Part shown: positions 45,056-57,800 of the stretch, in pieces
Layout: every line of letters starts with the position of its first letter
Position numbering within the stretch: position 1 is the first letter of the stretch
Assembly: GCF_963678635.1 (NCBI RefSeq)
Contig: NC_087065.1
Location: 35,521,807-35,581,806 of the forward strand
DNA length: 60,000 bases
Reading direction: 5' to 3'
Source of the DNA: Symsagittifera roscoffensis
Lineage: Eukaryota > Xenacoelomorpha > Acoela > Convolutidae
The notes under the pieces: generated by a model
The model's database searches: none
Told to the model about the DNA's origin: nothing
The model's input: only the letters and a program-made list of their open reading frames with translations
Program-made: the position numbers and the translations under genes

Positions 45056-46145
45056 ATGTTTTTCGTGTTGTGGCTGGTCATTTTTTCGGTGTTTCGTGAC
45101 CTAAGCTGATTTACGTTTGTTAATTGAGAATCCACCAAGAATTTCTTGATCGATGATTATTTCAGCGATTGATAAGCATGGGTGCTGCCTCCTTCTGATT
45201 TTAGTCTTTAACTTCAATAGTTCACATTTATGCAACTCTCTGATGTAAAAAAAAACTTGAACTTATCTTGTATTTTTTGGAGACTATCTGTTTGTCTCAA
45301 ATTGAATCAATTTCGAAGTATCAGCTTTTGTAGTTTTTTCAGTTTTTACTAAATCGGTTTTTGCGTAGCAGTTCCATATATTAGTACAGCATATTGAGAT
45401 ATTGTTCGAATATCAATTTTTTAAATGATTAAAAATTGGTTTAGAGTAACAATTAGCCGCAAAGGTATATTATGAACACATTTTCAGATGTTCTTTTTAA
45501 AAATTTTTGAATAAAAATTTTGAAACTCAGTTATTTTTGGGAAATTTCTACAATTGGATTGATGATTTGGGTTGATTTTGGTCCAAAATCTACATTTAAT
45601 GTTTCATCTTGATTGCAAGTTCTATCAACCAAGTTATAAAACTTTTTAACTCGTTTGAGTTTGCATCTTTTTCCATTTGTTTGTAGAAACTAGGCTACAC
45701 TCATCTGCATACAATGTTACTTGGTCAACAGTGTCCAAATTTTTGAAGGATCAAGCCTTGTAAAAGTTATTGTATCTTTGTTGCTTAGAAAATGCTTAAT
45801 ACATTCAGTTAATTCAGTCATTGCTTCAACTGTGCCTCCTTACTACGAAAACCAAACTGTTCATCAGCTACAATCTCATGCTTGTACAAAAACCCAAATA
45901 TTCGTATAAACAACTTTTTCCAAAATATTTCCCAGTGTTGGAATTTAAGTCAACTTTCAAACGAGAAACAGAAACTCGAAATTCAACCACCCTATATTTT
46001 AATGCCGCAGATTTTGAGTACTTTTTCCAGCGTCTGCAGCTGTATTAATGTATCGCTGTTTAGAGCTACCGGATTACTTCTGACAACATCGAATGAGCTT
46101 CACAGCGGCAGGAAAGGATCTAAGAAAGTCTTTTCCAGAAATTGA
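45056..46145 (-). pseudogene. Broken non-LTR (LINE-type) reverse transcriptase relic
   Basis: Reading the minus strand from 46145 downwards, pieces of a LINE reverse transcriptase appear in order but in shifting frames: IPTLGNILEKV near 45930, ADEQFGFRSK at 45839-45872, EAMTELTECIKHFLS near 45800, LDPSKIWTLL near 45740 (usual motif LDLSKAFDTV), and YADE at 45700-45711 (usual YADD). C-terminal pieces such as ISQYAVLIYGT lie near 45395. Between LDPSKIWTLL and YADE only a few residues remain of a stretch that normally exceeds 100, so motif B is deleted. Stops and frameshifts are many, and the second catalytic aspartate is E. It is dead. Jockey/CR1-like is a guess. Confidence 0.7.
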
Positions 46146-47030
46146 TCTACAAGATTATTGATTATTGCAACACAAGATTACAAAACACAGTCAGTGACAA
46201 AGTTATTCAAGGCTGCTTATATATGAGGGCGGTGCATATACAAAACTGGCCCATACAGCACAATTCAACAAAATTTGTTTCTTTTCAGGTACCCTAACAC
46301 TGAGAAACATCGATTGTCAAAATTATCCGAACATTGGGAAGAAAACTAATTTCAAATAGTGGGAGAAAATGATGAAGGAATTGTATGTAGCATTTTCTAG
46401 CAAAAATTGTCAACCTGTTTTCGTCATCTCCAAAATACGTGTCAATAAAAATTTTCTGGCTGTAAAAAGATCTTCAATAGAAATTCCGAAATTCCAGGAA
46501 ACCCAAACAGGATAGGTGTCCCTTACGTTTGACAACCGATTTGGGAATCACGGTTCTTAAAAAATCTTCACGGTTCTTAAGTTTTCTGGTATTTTGACTC
46601 TGAAAGCTAAATTGAAAATCAATGCCCAAAAAATAAAGAGGGTACAAACGGTTTTAGAACTTCTCTGCGAAACAAAAAAGTCTAACTCAATATGTGATTA
46701 GTATAAATTAACTTCGTTTATATAACATTAAAAAGCGGTTAATTGTAAGAAAGACGCAATTAGTTGAAAAACTACCTACTTACTATCATAAACAAGTAAT
46801 TTTACTTCATTGTTTTAAATTAACCTAAAACGGATATTTGGAAGTCAAACGAAAAAATGCAGAAGGTCGAAAAAACTAGATTTATCAAAATGAACACAGA
46901 GGCGAAGCTGAGCTAAACACCACTTGAAACACAACACAAGAAAAAAATCGAAAATGTCGAAAAACTAGATCTATCAGAACGAATTCAGCTACTTTTGAAA
47001 CAAAAACAGGCCGAGCCAAAATAATGTGAA
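46146..47030. other. Intergenic stretch before the right-hand array
   Basis: No gene recognised. Near 46860-47000 a diverged repeat of about 100 bp occurs twice (TCGAAAAAACTAGATTTATC and TCGAAAAACTAGATCTATC). The sequence then grades into the tandem array at about 47030. The upstream part could hold more of the LINE relic, but I could not read recognisable motifs. Confidence 0.45.
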
Positions 47031-47998
47031 ATTAGCTTCGGAAGATAATTTACCAAGCGGTAACAAAAACGAAAAAACCTTGGCAGAAACGTCTTAAGCC
47101 AAAAAAATCAACAAGACGTAAGACAAATGGAAAGTTACAACGTCCATATCGCCTCCAAAACACTCAAAAAAACTTTAATTGATTGCCAAAAGGAACAAAA
47201 CCATGATTGAGACAACTAAGCCGATATAATATAGCCCGAAACCTATGAGCACAAAAAAATATTTAAAAAATCCGAAAAAAGCTCAAATAAATTATGACTA
47301 ATAGTAAGTTATTGAGCCCGCTCGCCCTTAAAAGACAAATATGCACACACAAACTTTTTCGCTCATCGAAGGCGCATTAATAGGCCGATATAATATAGGC
47401 TTAAGCTTAACATCTTTTTTCGCCCATCAAAAGACGCAATATGAATCCAACAAGTCAAAACAAAAAAGGCCGAATCCTATCAAGCCGAAGTAGGAAAAAA
47501 AAAGCCGAAAAACAAGTCTGAAAATTTAGGACTTATAAGAAGTTGCTGCGCCCCCTCGCACTCAAAACACAAACACGCACAAACAAAATTTCTTGCTGAT
47601 CGAAATCCGCAATATGAGGCCGATAAACCAATATAAAAGAGGCCTACACCTATCAAGCCGAAAAAAACCAGAAACAAACAAAAAAATTCGAAAAAAAATT
47701 GTTGCAAGGAAAAATTTGAACTATGTTTTATATTAAGCTTTTTGGCATTTTGTGCCACTCAGAGGTGAGCCAAAATTGAATGATTCTGTCGAAAAAGCTC
47801 GAAACCATGTCATTAAGTCAATAAAAAATAGGCCGAACTCGTTTGGGCAGATTAAAGTTTTTAAGCGAAAAAAAAACAAAAAAATAAATACTATGTCAAA
47901 GTTAAAATTTACAAACAAACAGCAGAGTTAAATCAGAACACTAAAAAGAACAATAATGTGATAATAAGTCAAATGAATAATTTAGTTGGATGGTAAAA

Positions 47999-48080
47999 AC
48001 CGGAAACTAAGCCGGATGGGAAAAACCGGAAACTAAGCCGGATGGGAAAAACCGGAAACTAAAGCGGAAACTAAGCTGAG
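47999..48080. repeat. 26-bp minisatellite inside the array unit
   Basis: Three copies with a 26-bp period, each beginning CCGGAAACTAAGCCGG then ATGGGAAAAA, the last one degenerating to AAAGCGGAAACTAAGC. The same triplet or a doublet recurs in later units, for example near 48690, 51900, 55850 and 59490. In other units it is reduced to one copy with GGGTGGGAAAAATC. Confidence 0.8.
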
Positions 48081-50149
48081 AAAAAAAAACGAAAGCGACA
48101 AAGTGAAAAAAGAAAAAAATACCAAGAAAGGTAAGAAAAAACTGGGATGCACAGTGGTAGAAACAAGTTACGCACATACTCCATGAATGTCTACTGCATG
48201 CATGCTTAATATGTAGACAAAGTCGTCTACGGGTGAAAAAAGTCTAGTACTCGATTGCTATACCCTTGCTTATCGCCAGGGTAAACAAGCTAGATTGAAA
48301 AAAAACAAGCCAAACTAAAAAACGTAAATAAGCATCGGAAGATAATGTACCCAGCGGTAACAAAGCCGAAAAAAAGTAGAACAAAAATTGTTGCAAGAAA
48401 CAATTTGAACTATATTTTATATTAAGCTTTTTGGCATCTTGTGCAACCCAGAGATGAGAAAACATTAAATGATTCTGTCGAAACTACTCGAAACTATGTC
48501 ACTAAGTTAATAAAAAATAGGGCGAACTCGTTTGGCTAGAATAAAGTTTTTAAGCAAAAAAAAAACAAAAACAAAAAATACTATGTCAAAGTTAAAATAT
48601 AAAACAAACAGCAGAGGTAAATCAGAACAATAAAAACATCAATAATATGACAATAACTCAATTGAATAATTTAGTTGGATGGTAAAAACCGGAAACTAAG
48701 CCGCATGGGAAAAACCGGATACTAAGTCGGATGGGAAAAACCGGAAACTAAAGCGGAAACTAAGCTGACAAAAAATAAAACGAAAGCGACAAAGTCAAAA
48801 ATTTAGAAAAAATATACCAAAGAAAAATTAGAAAAAACTGAAATGCACAGTGGGAGCAACAATTTACGCACATACTGCACGAATGTGTACTGCATGCATG
48901 CTGAAATCTGTAGACAAAATCGCAAGGGTAAAAAAGCTAGGTTGAAAAAAAACTTGCCAAGACTATAAAATGTGAAATGACAATGTACCCAGCGGTAACA
49001 AAGCAAAAAAATATGATCTGGAACATTTTAAGTCGCAAAAAAGTAGATATCACTAAGCAGATATCAAATAGGCCGAAACCAATAAAGCCCACAAACGAAA
49101 ACAAAAAAAGCATAAAAAAACTCGAATAAATTATGACTAATAGGAAGTTATTAAGACCGCTCGCCCTTAAAAGAATAATACGCACACACAAACTTTTTTT
49201 GCTCATCGAAGCCGCAACAATAAGCCGATATAATATAGGCTGAAGCTTAACAGCCGAAAAAAGGAAAAACAAACAAAAAAAGCGACAAGAGAAAAAAAAC
49301 GTGTAAGCAGTTATACAATCCCTTCAACGTCGGAAACCCAAACACGCGCACACAACACTTCTTTCGCTCGTCAAAGACGCAAAATGACGCCAACAATCCA
49401 AAACAAAAAAAGCCGAATCCTATCAAGCCGAAAAAAGGAAAACAAAAAAAGCCGAGAAAGAAGTCTTATAAGAAGTTACTGAAGTGTCCTAAGAAGAGAA
49501 AACTTAGGACTTATAAGAAGTTACTGAATCCCCATCGCACTCAAAACACAAACACGCACACAAAAACAGTTTTCGCTCATCGATAACCGTAATATGAGTC
49601 TGATACGTCGATATAAAAGAGGTCTAAGCCTATCAAGCCGAAAAAAAACGAGAAGCAAACAAAAAATCGAAAAAACTCATGGCAGATGAGCAAAAAAACA
49701 TATGATTCTGTCGAAACAGATGAGCAAAAAATAAATAATTCTGTCGAAACAACTCAAAACCAGGTCATTCAGCCATTAAAAAATAGGCCGAACTCGTTAG
49801 GGAAGAAGGAAGTTTCCAAGCGGAAAAAAACAAAAAAATATTTACGATGTCAAAGTTAAAAATTACCAACAGCAGGGGTAAATCAAAAAAATGTGATTTT
49901 TCAAAAAGCAGAGGTAAATCAGAACACTAAAAACAACAATAAAGAGCAAAAAAATCAAATGAGCTACTTAGTTGGGTGGTAAGAACCGGAAACTAAGCCG
50001 GGTGGGAAAAATCTAAAACTAAACGCGGAAACTAAAACGACAAAAATAAAACGAAAGCGACAAAGTCGAAAGTTCAAAAAACACCAATTAAATATGAGAA
50101 AACTGCTAATTTAATAGAAAAACAAGAATAGGGATGCACAGTGAGATTA

Positions 50150-50275
50150 GAAATTTACGCACATATTGCATGCATGTGTATTGCATGCATGCTGAAATAT
50201 GTAGACAAAGTTGTCTACGGGTGAAAAAAGTCTAGTACTCGATTGCTATGCCTTTGTTTATCGCAAGGGTAAAAA
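50150..50275. repeat. Conserved palindrome and hairpin module of the array
   Basis: Representative copy of a module found again near 53345, 54675, 54920 and 58565. It contains the alternating TGCATGCATG/GCATGCATGC palindromes, then GTAGACAAAGTTGTCTAC (50201-50218), a perfect 8-bp stem with a 2-nt loop, then TCTAGTACTCGATTGC. Other unit types (for example 48900, 52080, 56050) keep GCATGCATGC and GTAGACAAAATCGC but lose the stem. It could form a cruciform or an RNA hairpin. Confidence 0.65.
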
Positions 50276-53200
50276 AGCTAGAATGAAAAAAACAAGCGAA
50301 GACTATAAAATGTGAAATAAGCATCGGAAGATAATGTACCCAGCGGTAACAAAGTCGAAAAACCTTGTCTGGAACCCTTTAAGCAGAAAAAAGGAAAAAA
50401 AAAAGGAAAAACAAAAAAAAGGCGAAAAGAGAAAAACAGTCTCCTCAACCTCAGAAACCCAAACACGCGCACACAACACTTTTTTCTCTCGTGAAAGACG
50501 TAATATGAGGTCAACAGGTCAAAACAATATAGGCCGAAACCTATCAAGCCGAAAAAAGGAAAACAAAAGAAAGCCGAAAAACAAGTCTGAAAATTTAGAA
50601 CTTATAAGAAGTTACTGCGACCCCTCGCACTCAAAACACAAACACACACAAACATAATCGCTTGCTTATCGAAATCCGCAATATGAGGCCAATAAACTAA
50701 TACAAAAGAGGCCTACAACTATCAAGCCGAAAAAAAACAAGAAAGAAACAAAAAAAGTCGAAAAAAAAATGTTGCAAGGAAAAAATTGAACTATATTTTA
50801 TATTAAGCTTTTTGGCATCTTGTGCAACCCAGAGGTGAGCTAAAATTAAATGATTCTGTCGAAACATCTCGAAACCATGTCACTTAATTAATAAAAAATG
50901 TGAAATAAGCTTCGCATGACAATGTACCCAACGGTAACAAAGCCAAAAAATAAGATCTGGAACATTTTAAGTCGAAAAAAATTAGATATCACTAAGCAGA
51001 TATCAAATAGGCCGAAACCAATAAAGTCCAAAAAGGAAAATAAAAAAAGCCTCAAAAAGCTCGAATAAATTATGACTAATAGGAAGTTATTAAGCCCGAT
51101 CGCCCTTAAAAGACAAATACGGACACACCAACTTTTTTTGCTCATCGAAGCCGCAACAATAGGCCGATATAATATAGGCTTAAGCGTAACAGCCGAAAAA
51201 AGGAAAAACAAACAAAAAAAGCGACAAGAGAAAAAAAACGTGTAAGCAGTTATACAATCCCTTCAACCTCGGAAAACCAAACACGCGCAAACAACTTCTT
51301 TTTCGGTCGTCAAAGACGCAAAAAGAGGCCAACAATCCAAAACAAAAAAGGCCGAATCCTATCAAGCCGAAAAAAGGAAAACAAAAAAGCCGAGAAAGAA
51401 GTCTGAAAATTTAGGACTTATAAGAAGTTACTGAGCCCCCAACGCACTCAAAGCACAAACACGCACACAAAAACATTTTTCGCTCATCGATAACCGCAGT
51501 ATGAGTCTGATACGTCGATATAAAAGAGGTCTAAGCCTATCAAGCCGAAAAAAACGAGAAGCAAACAAAAAATCGAAAAAAACTCACTCATGTCAGGTTA
51601 AGAGTTTTAGTATTTTGTGCAATCCAAAGAAGAGCAAAAAATATATGATTCTGTCGAAAAAACTCAAAACTAGGTCATTAAGCATTTAAAAAATAGGCCG
51701 AATTCGTTGGGGAAGAATAAAGTTTACCAGCGAAAAAAAAAAACAAAAAAAAATATTTACGATGTCAAAGTTAAAATTTACTAACAGCAGAGGTAAATCG
51801 CAAAAATGAGAATTTTCAAATAGCAGAGGTAAATCAGAACACTAAAAACGACAATAAAGGGCAGAAAAAATGAATGAGCTATTTAGTTGGGTGGTAAAAA
51901 CCGGAAACTAAGCCGGATGGGAAAAACCGGAAACTAAAGCGGATGCTAAGCTGACAAAAAATAAAACGAAAGCGACAAAGTCGAAAAACTTTTTTTAAAA
52001 ATACCAGAAAAATATAAGAAAAACTGGGATGCACAGTGGTAGTAGCAATTTACGCACATACTGCATGAATGTGTACTGCATGCATGCTGAAATCTGTAGA
52101 GAAAATCGCAAGGGTAAAAAAGCTAGGTTGAAAAAAAAACTTGCCAAGACTATAAAATGTGAAATGACAATGTACCCAGCGGTAACAAAGCAAAAAAATA
52201 TGATCTGGAACATTTTAAGTCGCAAAAAAGTAGATATCACTAAGCAGATATCAAATAGGCCGAAACCAATAAAGCCCAAAAACGAAAACAAAAAAAGCAT
52301 AAAAAAACTCGAATAAATTATGACTAATAGGAAGTTATAAAGCCCGCTCGCCCTTAAAAGAATAATACGCACACACAAACTTTTTTTGCTCATCGAAGCC
52401 GCAACAATAGGCCGATATAATATAGGCTGAAGCTTAATAGCCGAAAAAAGGAAAAACAAACAAAAAAAGCGTCAAGAGAAAAAAAACGTGTAAGCAGTTA
52501 TACAATCCCTTCAACGTCGGAAACCCAAACACGCGCACACAACACTTCTTTCGCTCGTCAAAGACGCAAAATGACGCCAACAATACAAAACAAAAAAAGC
52601 CGAATCCTATCAAGCCGAAAAAAGGAAAACAAAAAAAGCCGAGAAAGAAGTCTTATAAGAAGTTACTGAAGTGTCCTAAGAAGAGAAAACTTAGGACTTA
52701 TAAGAAGTTACTGAATCCCCATCGCACTCAAAACACAAACACGCACACAAAAACATTTTTCGCTCATCTATAACTGTAATATGAGTCTGATACGTCGATA
52801 TAAAAGAGGTCTAAGCCTATCAAGCCGAAAAAAAACGAGAAGCAAACAAAAAATCGAAAAAACTCATGGCAGATGAGCAAAAAAACATATGATTCTGTCG
52901 AAACAGATGAGCAAAAAGGAAAAATGATTCTGTCGAAACAACTCAAAACCAGGTCATTCAGCCATTAAAAAATAGGCCTAACTCGTTGGGGAGAAAGGAA
53001 GTTTCCAAGCGGAAAAAAAACAAAAAAATATTTACGATGTCAAAGTTAAAAATTACCAACAGCAGGGGTAAATCAAAAAAATGTGATTTTTCAAAAAGCA
53101 GAGGTAAATCAGAACACTAAAAACAACAATAAAGAGCAAAAAAATCAAATGAGCTACTTAGTTGGGTGGTAAGAACCGGAAACTAAGCCGGGTGGGAAAA

Positions 53201-54879
53201 ATCGAAAACTAAACGCGGAAACTAAAACGACAAAAATAAAACGAAAGCGACAAAGTCGAAAGTTCAAAAAATACCAATTAAATATGAGAAAACTGCTAAT
53301 TTAATGGAAAAACAAGAATAGAGATGCACAGTGAGATTAGAAATTTACGCACATATTGCATGCATGTGTACTGCATGCATGCTGAAATATGTAGACAAAG
53401 TTGTCTTCGGGTGAAAAAAGTCTAGTACTCGATTGCTATGCCTTTGTTTATCGCAAGGGTAAAAAAGCTAGAATAAAAAAAACAAGCCAAGACTATAAAA
53501 AGTGAAATGACAATGTACCCAGCGGTAACAAAGCAAAAAAATATGATCTGGAACATTTTAAGTCGCAAAAAAGTAGATATCACTAAGCAGATATCAAATA
53601 GGCCGAAACCAATAAAGCCCAAAAACGAAAACAAAAAAAGCATAAAAAAACTCGAATAAATGACTAATAGGAAGTTATTAAGCCCGCTCGCCCTTAAAAG
53701 AATAGTACGCACACACAAACTTTTTTTGCTCATCGAAGCCGCAACAATAGGCCGATATAATATAGGCTTAAGCGTAACAGCCGAAAAAAGGAAAAACAAA
53801 CAAAAAAAGCGACAAGAGAAAAAAAACGTGTAAGCAGTTATACAACCCCTTCAACGTCGGAAACCCAAACACGCGCACACAACACTTCTTTCGCTCGTCA
53901 AAGACGCAAAATGACGCCAACAATCCAAAACAAAAAAAGCCGAATCCTATCAAGCCGAAAAAAGGAAAACAAAAAAAGCCGAGAAAGAAGTCTTATAAGA
54001 AGTTACTGAAGTGTCCTAAGAAGAGAAAACTTAGGACTTATAAGAAGTTACTGAATCCCCATCGCACTCAAAACACAAACACGCACACAAAAACAGTTTT
54101 CGCTCATCGATAACCGTAATATGAGTCTGATACGTCGATATAAAAGAGGTCTAAGCCTATCAAGCCGAAAAAAAACGAGAAGCAAACAAAAAATCGAAAA
54201 AACTCATGGCAGATGAGCAAAAAAACATATGATTCTGTCGAAACAGATGAGCAAAAAATAAATAATTCTGTCGAAACAACTCAAAACCAGGTCATTCAGC
54301 CATTAAAAAATAGGCCGAACTCGTTGGGGAAGAAGGAAGTTTCCAAGCGGAAAAAAACAAAAAAATATTTACGATGTCAAAGTTAAAAATTACCAACAGC
54401 AGGGGTAAATCAAAAAAATGTGATTTTTCAAAAAGCAGAGGTAAATCAGAACACTAAAAACAACAATAAAGAGCAAAAAAATCAAATGAGCTACTTAGTT
54501 GGGTGGTAAGAACCGGAAACTAAGCCCGGTGGGAAAAATCGAAAACTAAACGCGGAAACTAAAACGACAAAAATAAAACGAAAGCGACAAAGTCGAAAGT
54601 TCAAAAAACACCAATTAAATATGAGAAAACTGCTAATTTAATAGAAAAACAAGAATAGGGATGCACAGTGAGATTAGAAATTTACGCACATATTGCATGC
54701 ATGTGTACTGCATGCATGCTGAAATATGTAGACAAAGTTGTCTACGGGTGAAAAAAGTCTAGTACTCGATTGCTATGCCTTTGTTTATCGCAAGGGTAAA
54801 AAAGCTAGAATAAAAAAAAACAAGCCAAGACTATAAAATGTCTAGTACTCGCTAAAACTGCTAGAAATGTCTAAAACTG

Positions 54880-57800
54880 CTAATTTAATAGAAAAACAAG
54901 AATAGGGATGCACAGTGAGATTAGAAATTTACGCACATATTGCATGCATGTGTACTGCATGCATGCTGAAATATGTAGACAAAGTTGTCTACGGGTGAAA
55001 AAAGTCTAGTACTCGATTGCTATGCCTTTGTTTATCGCAAGGGTAAAAAAGCTAGAATAAAAAAAACAAGCCAAGACGATAAAATGTGAAATAAGCATCG
55101 GAAGATAATGTACCCAGCAGTAACAAAGTCGAAAAACCTTGTCTGGAACCCTTTAAGCAGAAAAAAGGAAAAAAAAGGAAAAACAAAAAAAGGCGAAAAA
55201 AGAAAAACAGTCTCCTCAACCTCAGAAACCCAAACACGCGCACACAACACTTTTTTCTCTCGTGAAAGACGTAATATGAGGTCAACAGGTCAAAACAATA
55301 TAGGCCGAAACCTATCAAGCCGAAAAAAGGAAAACAAAAGAAAGCCGAAAAACAAGTCTGAAAATTTAGAACTTATAAGAAGTTACTGCGACCCCTCGCA
55401 CTCAAAACACAAACACACACAAACATAATCGCTTGCTTATCGAAATCCGCAATATGAGGCCAATAAACTAATACAAAAGAGGCCTACAACTATCAAGCCG
55501 AAAAAAAAACAAGAAAGAAACAAAAAAGTCGAAAAAAAAATGTTGCAAGGAAAAAATTGAACTATATTTTATATTAAGATTTTTGGCATCTTGTGCAACC
55601 CAGAGATGAGAAAACCTTAAATGATTCTGTCAAAACTAATCGAAACTATGTCACTAAGTTAATAAAAAATAGGGCGAACTCGTTTGGCTAGAATAAAGTT
55701 TTTAAGCAAAAAAAAAAACAAAAACAAAAAATACTATGTCAAAGTTAAAATATAAAACAAACCGCAGAGGTAAATCAGAATAATAAATACGTCAATATTA
55801 TGACAATAAGTCAAATGAATAAATTAGTTGGATGGTAAAAACAGGAAACTAAGCCGGATGGGAAAAACCGGAAACTAAGCCGGATGGGAAAAACCGGAAA
55901 CTAAAGCGGAAACTAAGCTGACAAAAAATAAAACGATAGCGACAAAGTCAAAAATTTACAAAAATATACCAAAGAAAAATTAGAAAGAACTGAAATGCAC
56001 AGTGGGAGCAGCAATTTACGCACATACTGCATGAATGTGTACTGCATGCATGCTGAAATCTGTAGACAAAATCGCAAGGGTAAAAAAGCAAGGTTGAAAA
56101 AAAACTTGCCAAGACTATAAAATGTAAAATAAGCTTCGCATGACAATGTACCCAGCGGTAACAAAGCCAAAAAATAAGATCTGGAACATTTTAAGTCGAA
56201 AAAAATTAGATATCACTAAGCAGATATCAAATAGGCCGAAACCAATAAAGTCCAAAAAGGAAAACAAAAAAAGCATAAAAAAACTCGAATAAATTATGAC
56301 TAATAGGAAGTTATTAAGCCCGATCGCCCTTAAAAGACAAATACGGACACACCAACTTTTTTTGCTCATCGAAGCCGCAACAATAGGCCGATATAATATA
56401 GGCTTAAGCGTAACAGCCCAAAAAAGGAAAAACAAACAAAAAAAGCGACAAGAGAAAAAAAACGTGTAAGCAGTTATACAATCCCTTCAACCTCGGAAAA
56501 CCAAACACGCGCAAACAACTTCTTTTTCGGTCGTCAAAGACGCAAAAAGACGCCAACAATCCAAAACAAAAAAGATTGAATCCTATCAAGCCGAAAAAAG
56601 GAAAACAAAAAAGCCGAGAAAGGAGTCTGAAAATTTAGGACTTATAAGAAGTTACTGAGCCCCCAACGCACTCAAAACACAAACACGCACACAAAAACAT
56701 TTTTCGCTCATCGATAACCGCAGTATGAGTCTGATACGTCGATATAAAAGAGGTCTAAGCCTATCAAGCCGAAAAAAAACGAGAAGCAAACAAAAAATCG
56801 AAAAAAACTCACTCATGTCAGGTTAAGAGTTTTAGTATTTTGTGCAATCCAAAGAAGAGCAAAAAATATATGATTCTGTCGAAAAAACTCAAAACTAGGT
56901 CATTAGGCCTTTAAAAAATAGGCCGAATTCGTTGGGGAAGAATAAAGTTTACCAGCGAAAAAAAAACAAAAAAAATATTTACGATGTCAAAGTTAAAATT
57001 TACTAACAGCAGAGGTAAATCGCAAAAATGAGAATTTTCAAATAGCAGAGGTAAATCAGAACACTAAAAACAACAATAAAGGGCAGAAAAAATGAATGAG
57101 CTATTTAGTTGGGTGGTAAAAACCGGAAACTAAGCCGGATGGGAAAAACCGGAAACTAAAGTGGATGCTAAGCTGACAAAAAATAAAACGAAAGCGACAA
57201 AGTCGAAAAACTTTTTTAAAAAATACCAGAAAAATATAAGAAAAAATGGGATGCACAGTGGTAGTAGCAATACACGCACATACTGCATGAATGTGTACTG
57301 CATGCATGCTGAAATATGAAGACAAAATCGCAAGGGTAAAAAAGCTAGGTTGAAAAAAAACTTGCCAAGACTATAAAATGTGAAATGACAATGTACCCAG
57401 CGGTAACAAAGCAAAAAAATATGATCTGGAACATTTTAAGTCGCAAAAAAGTAGATATCACTAAGCAGATATCAAATAGGCCGAAACCAATAAAGCCCAA
57501 AAACGAAAACAAAAAAAGCATAAAAAAAACTCGAATAAATTATGACTAATAGGAAGTTATTAAGTCCGCTCGCCCTTAAAAGAATAATACGCACACACAA
57601 ACTTTTTTTGCTCATCGAAGCCGCAACAATAGGCCGATATAATATAGGCTGAAGCTTAACAGCCGAAAAAAGGAAAAACAAACAAAAAAAGCGACAAGAG
57701 AAAAAAAACGTGTAAGCAGTTATACAATCCCTTCAACGTCGGAAACCCAAACACGCGCACACAACACTTCTTTCGCTCGTCAAAGACGCAAAATGACGCC

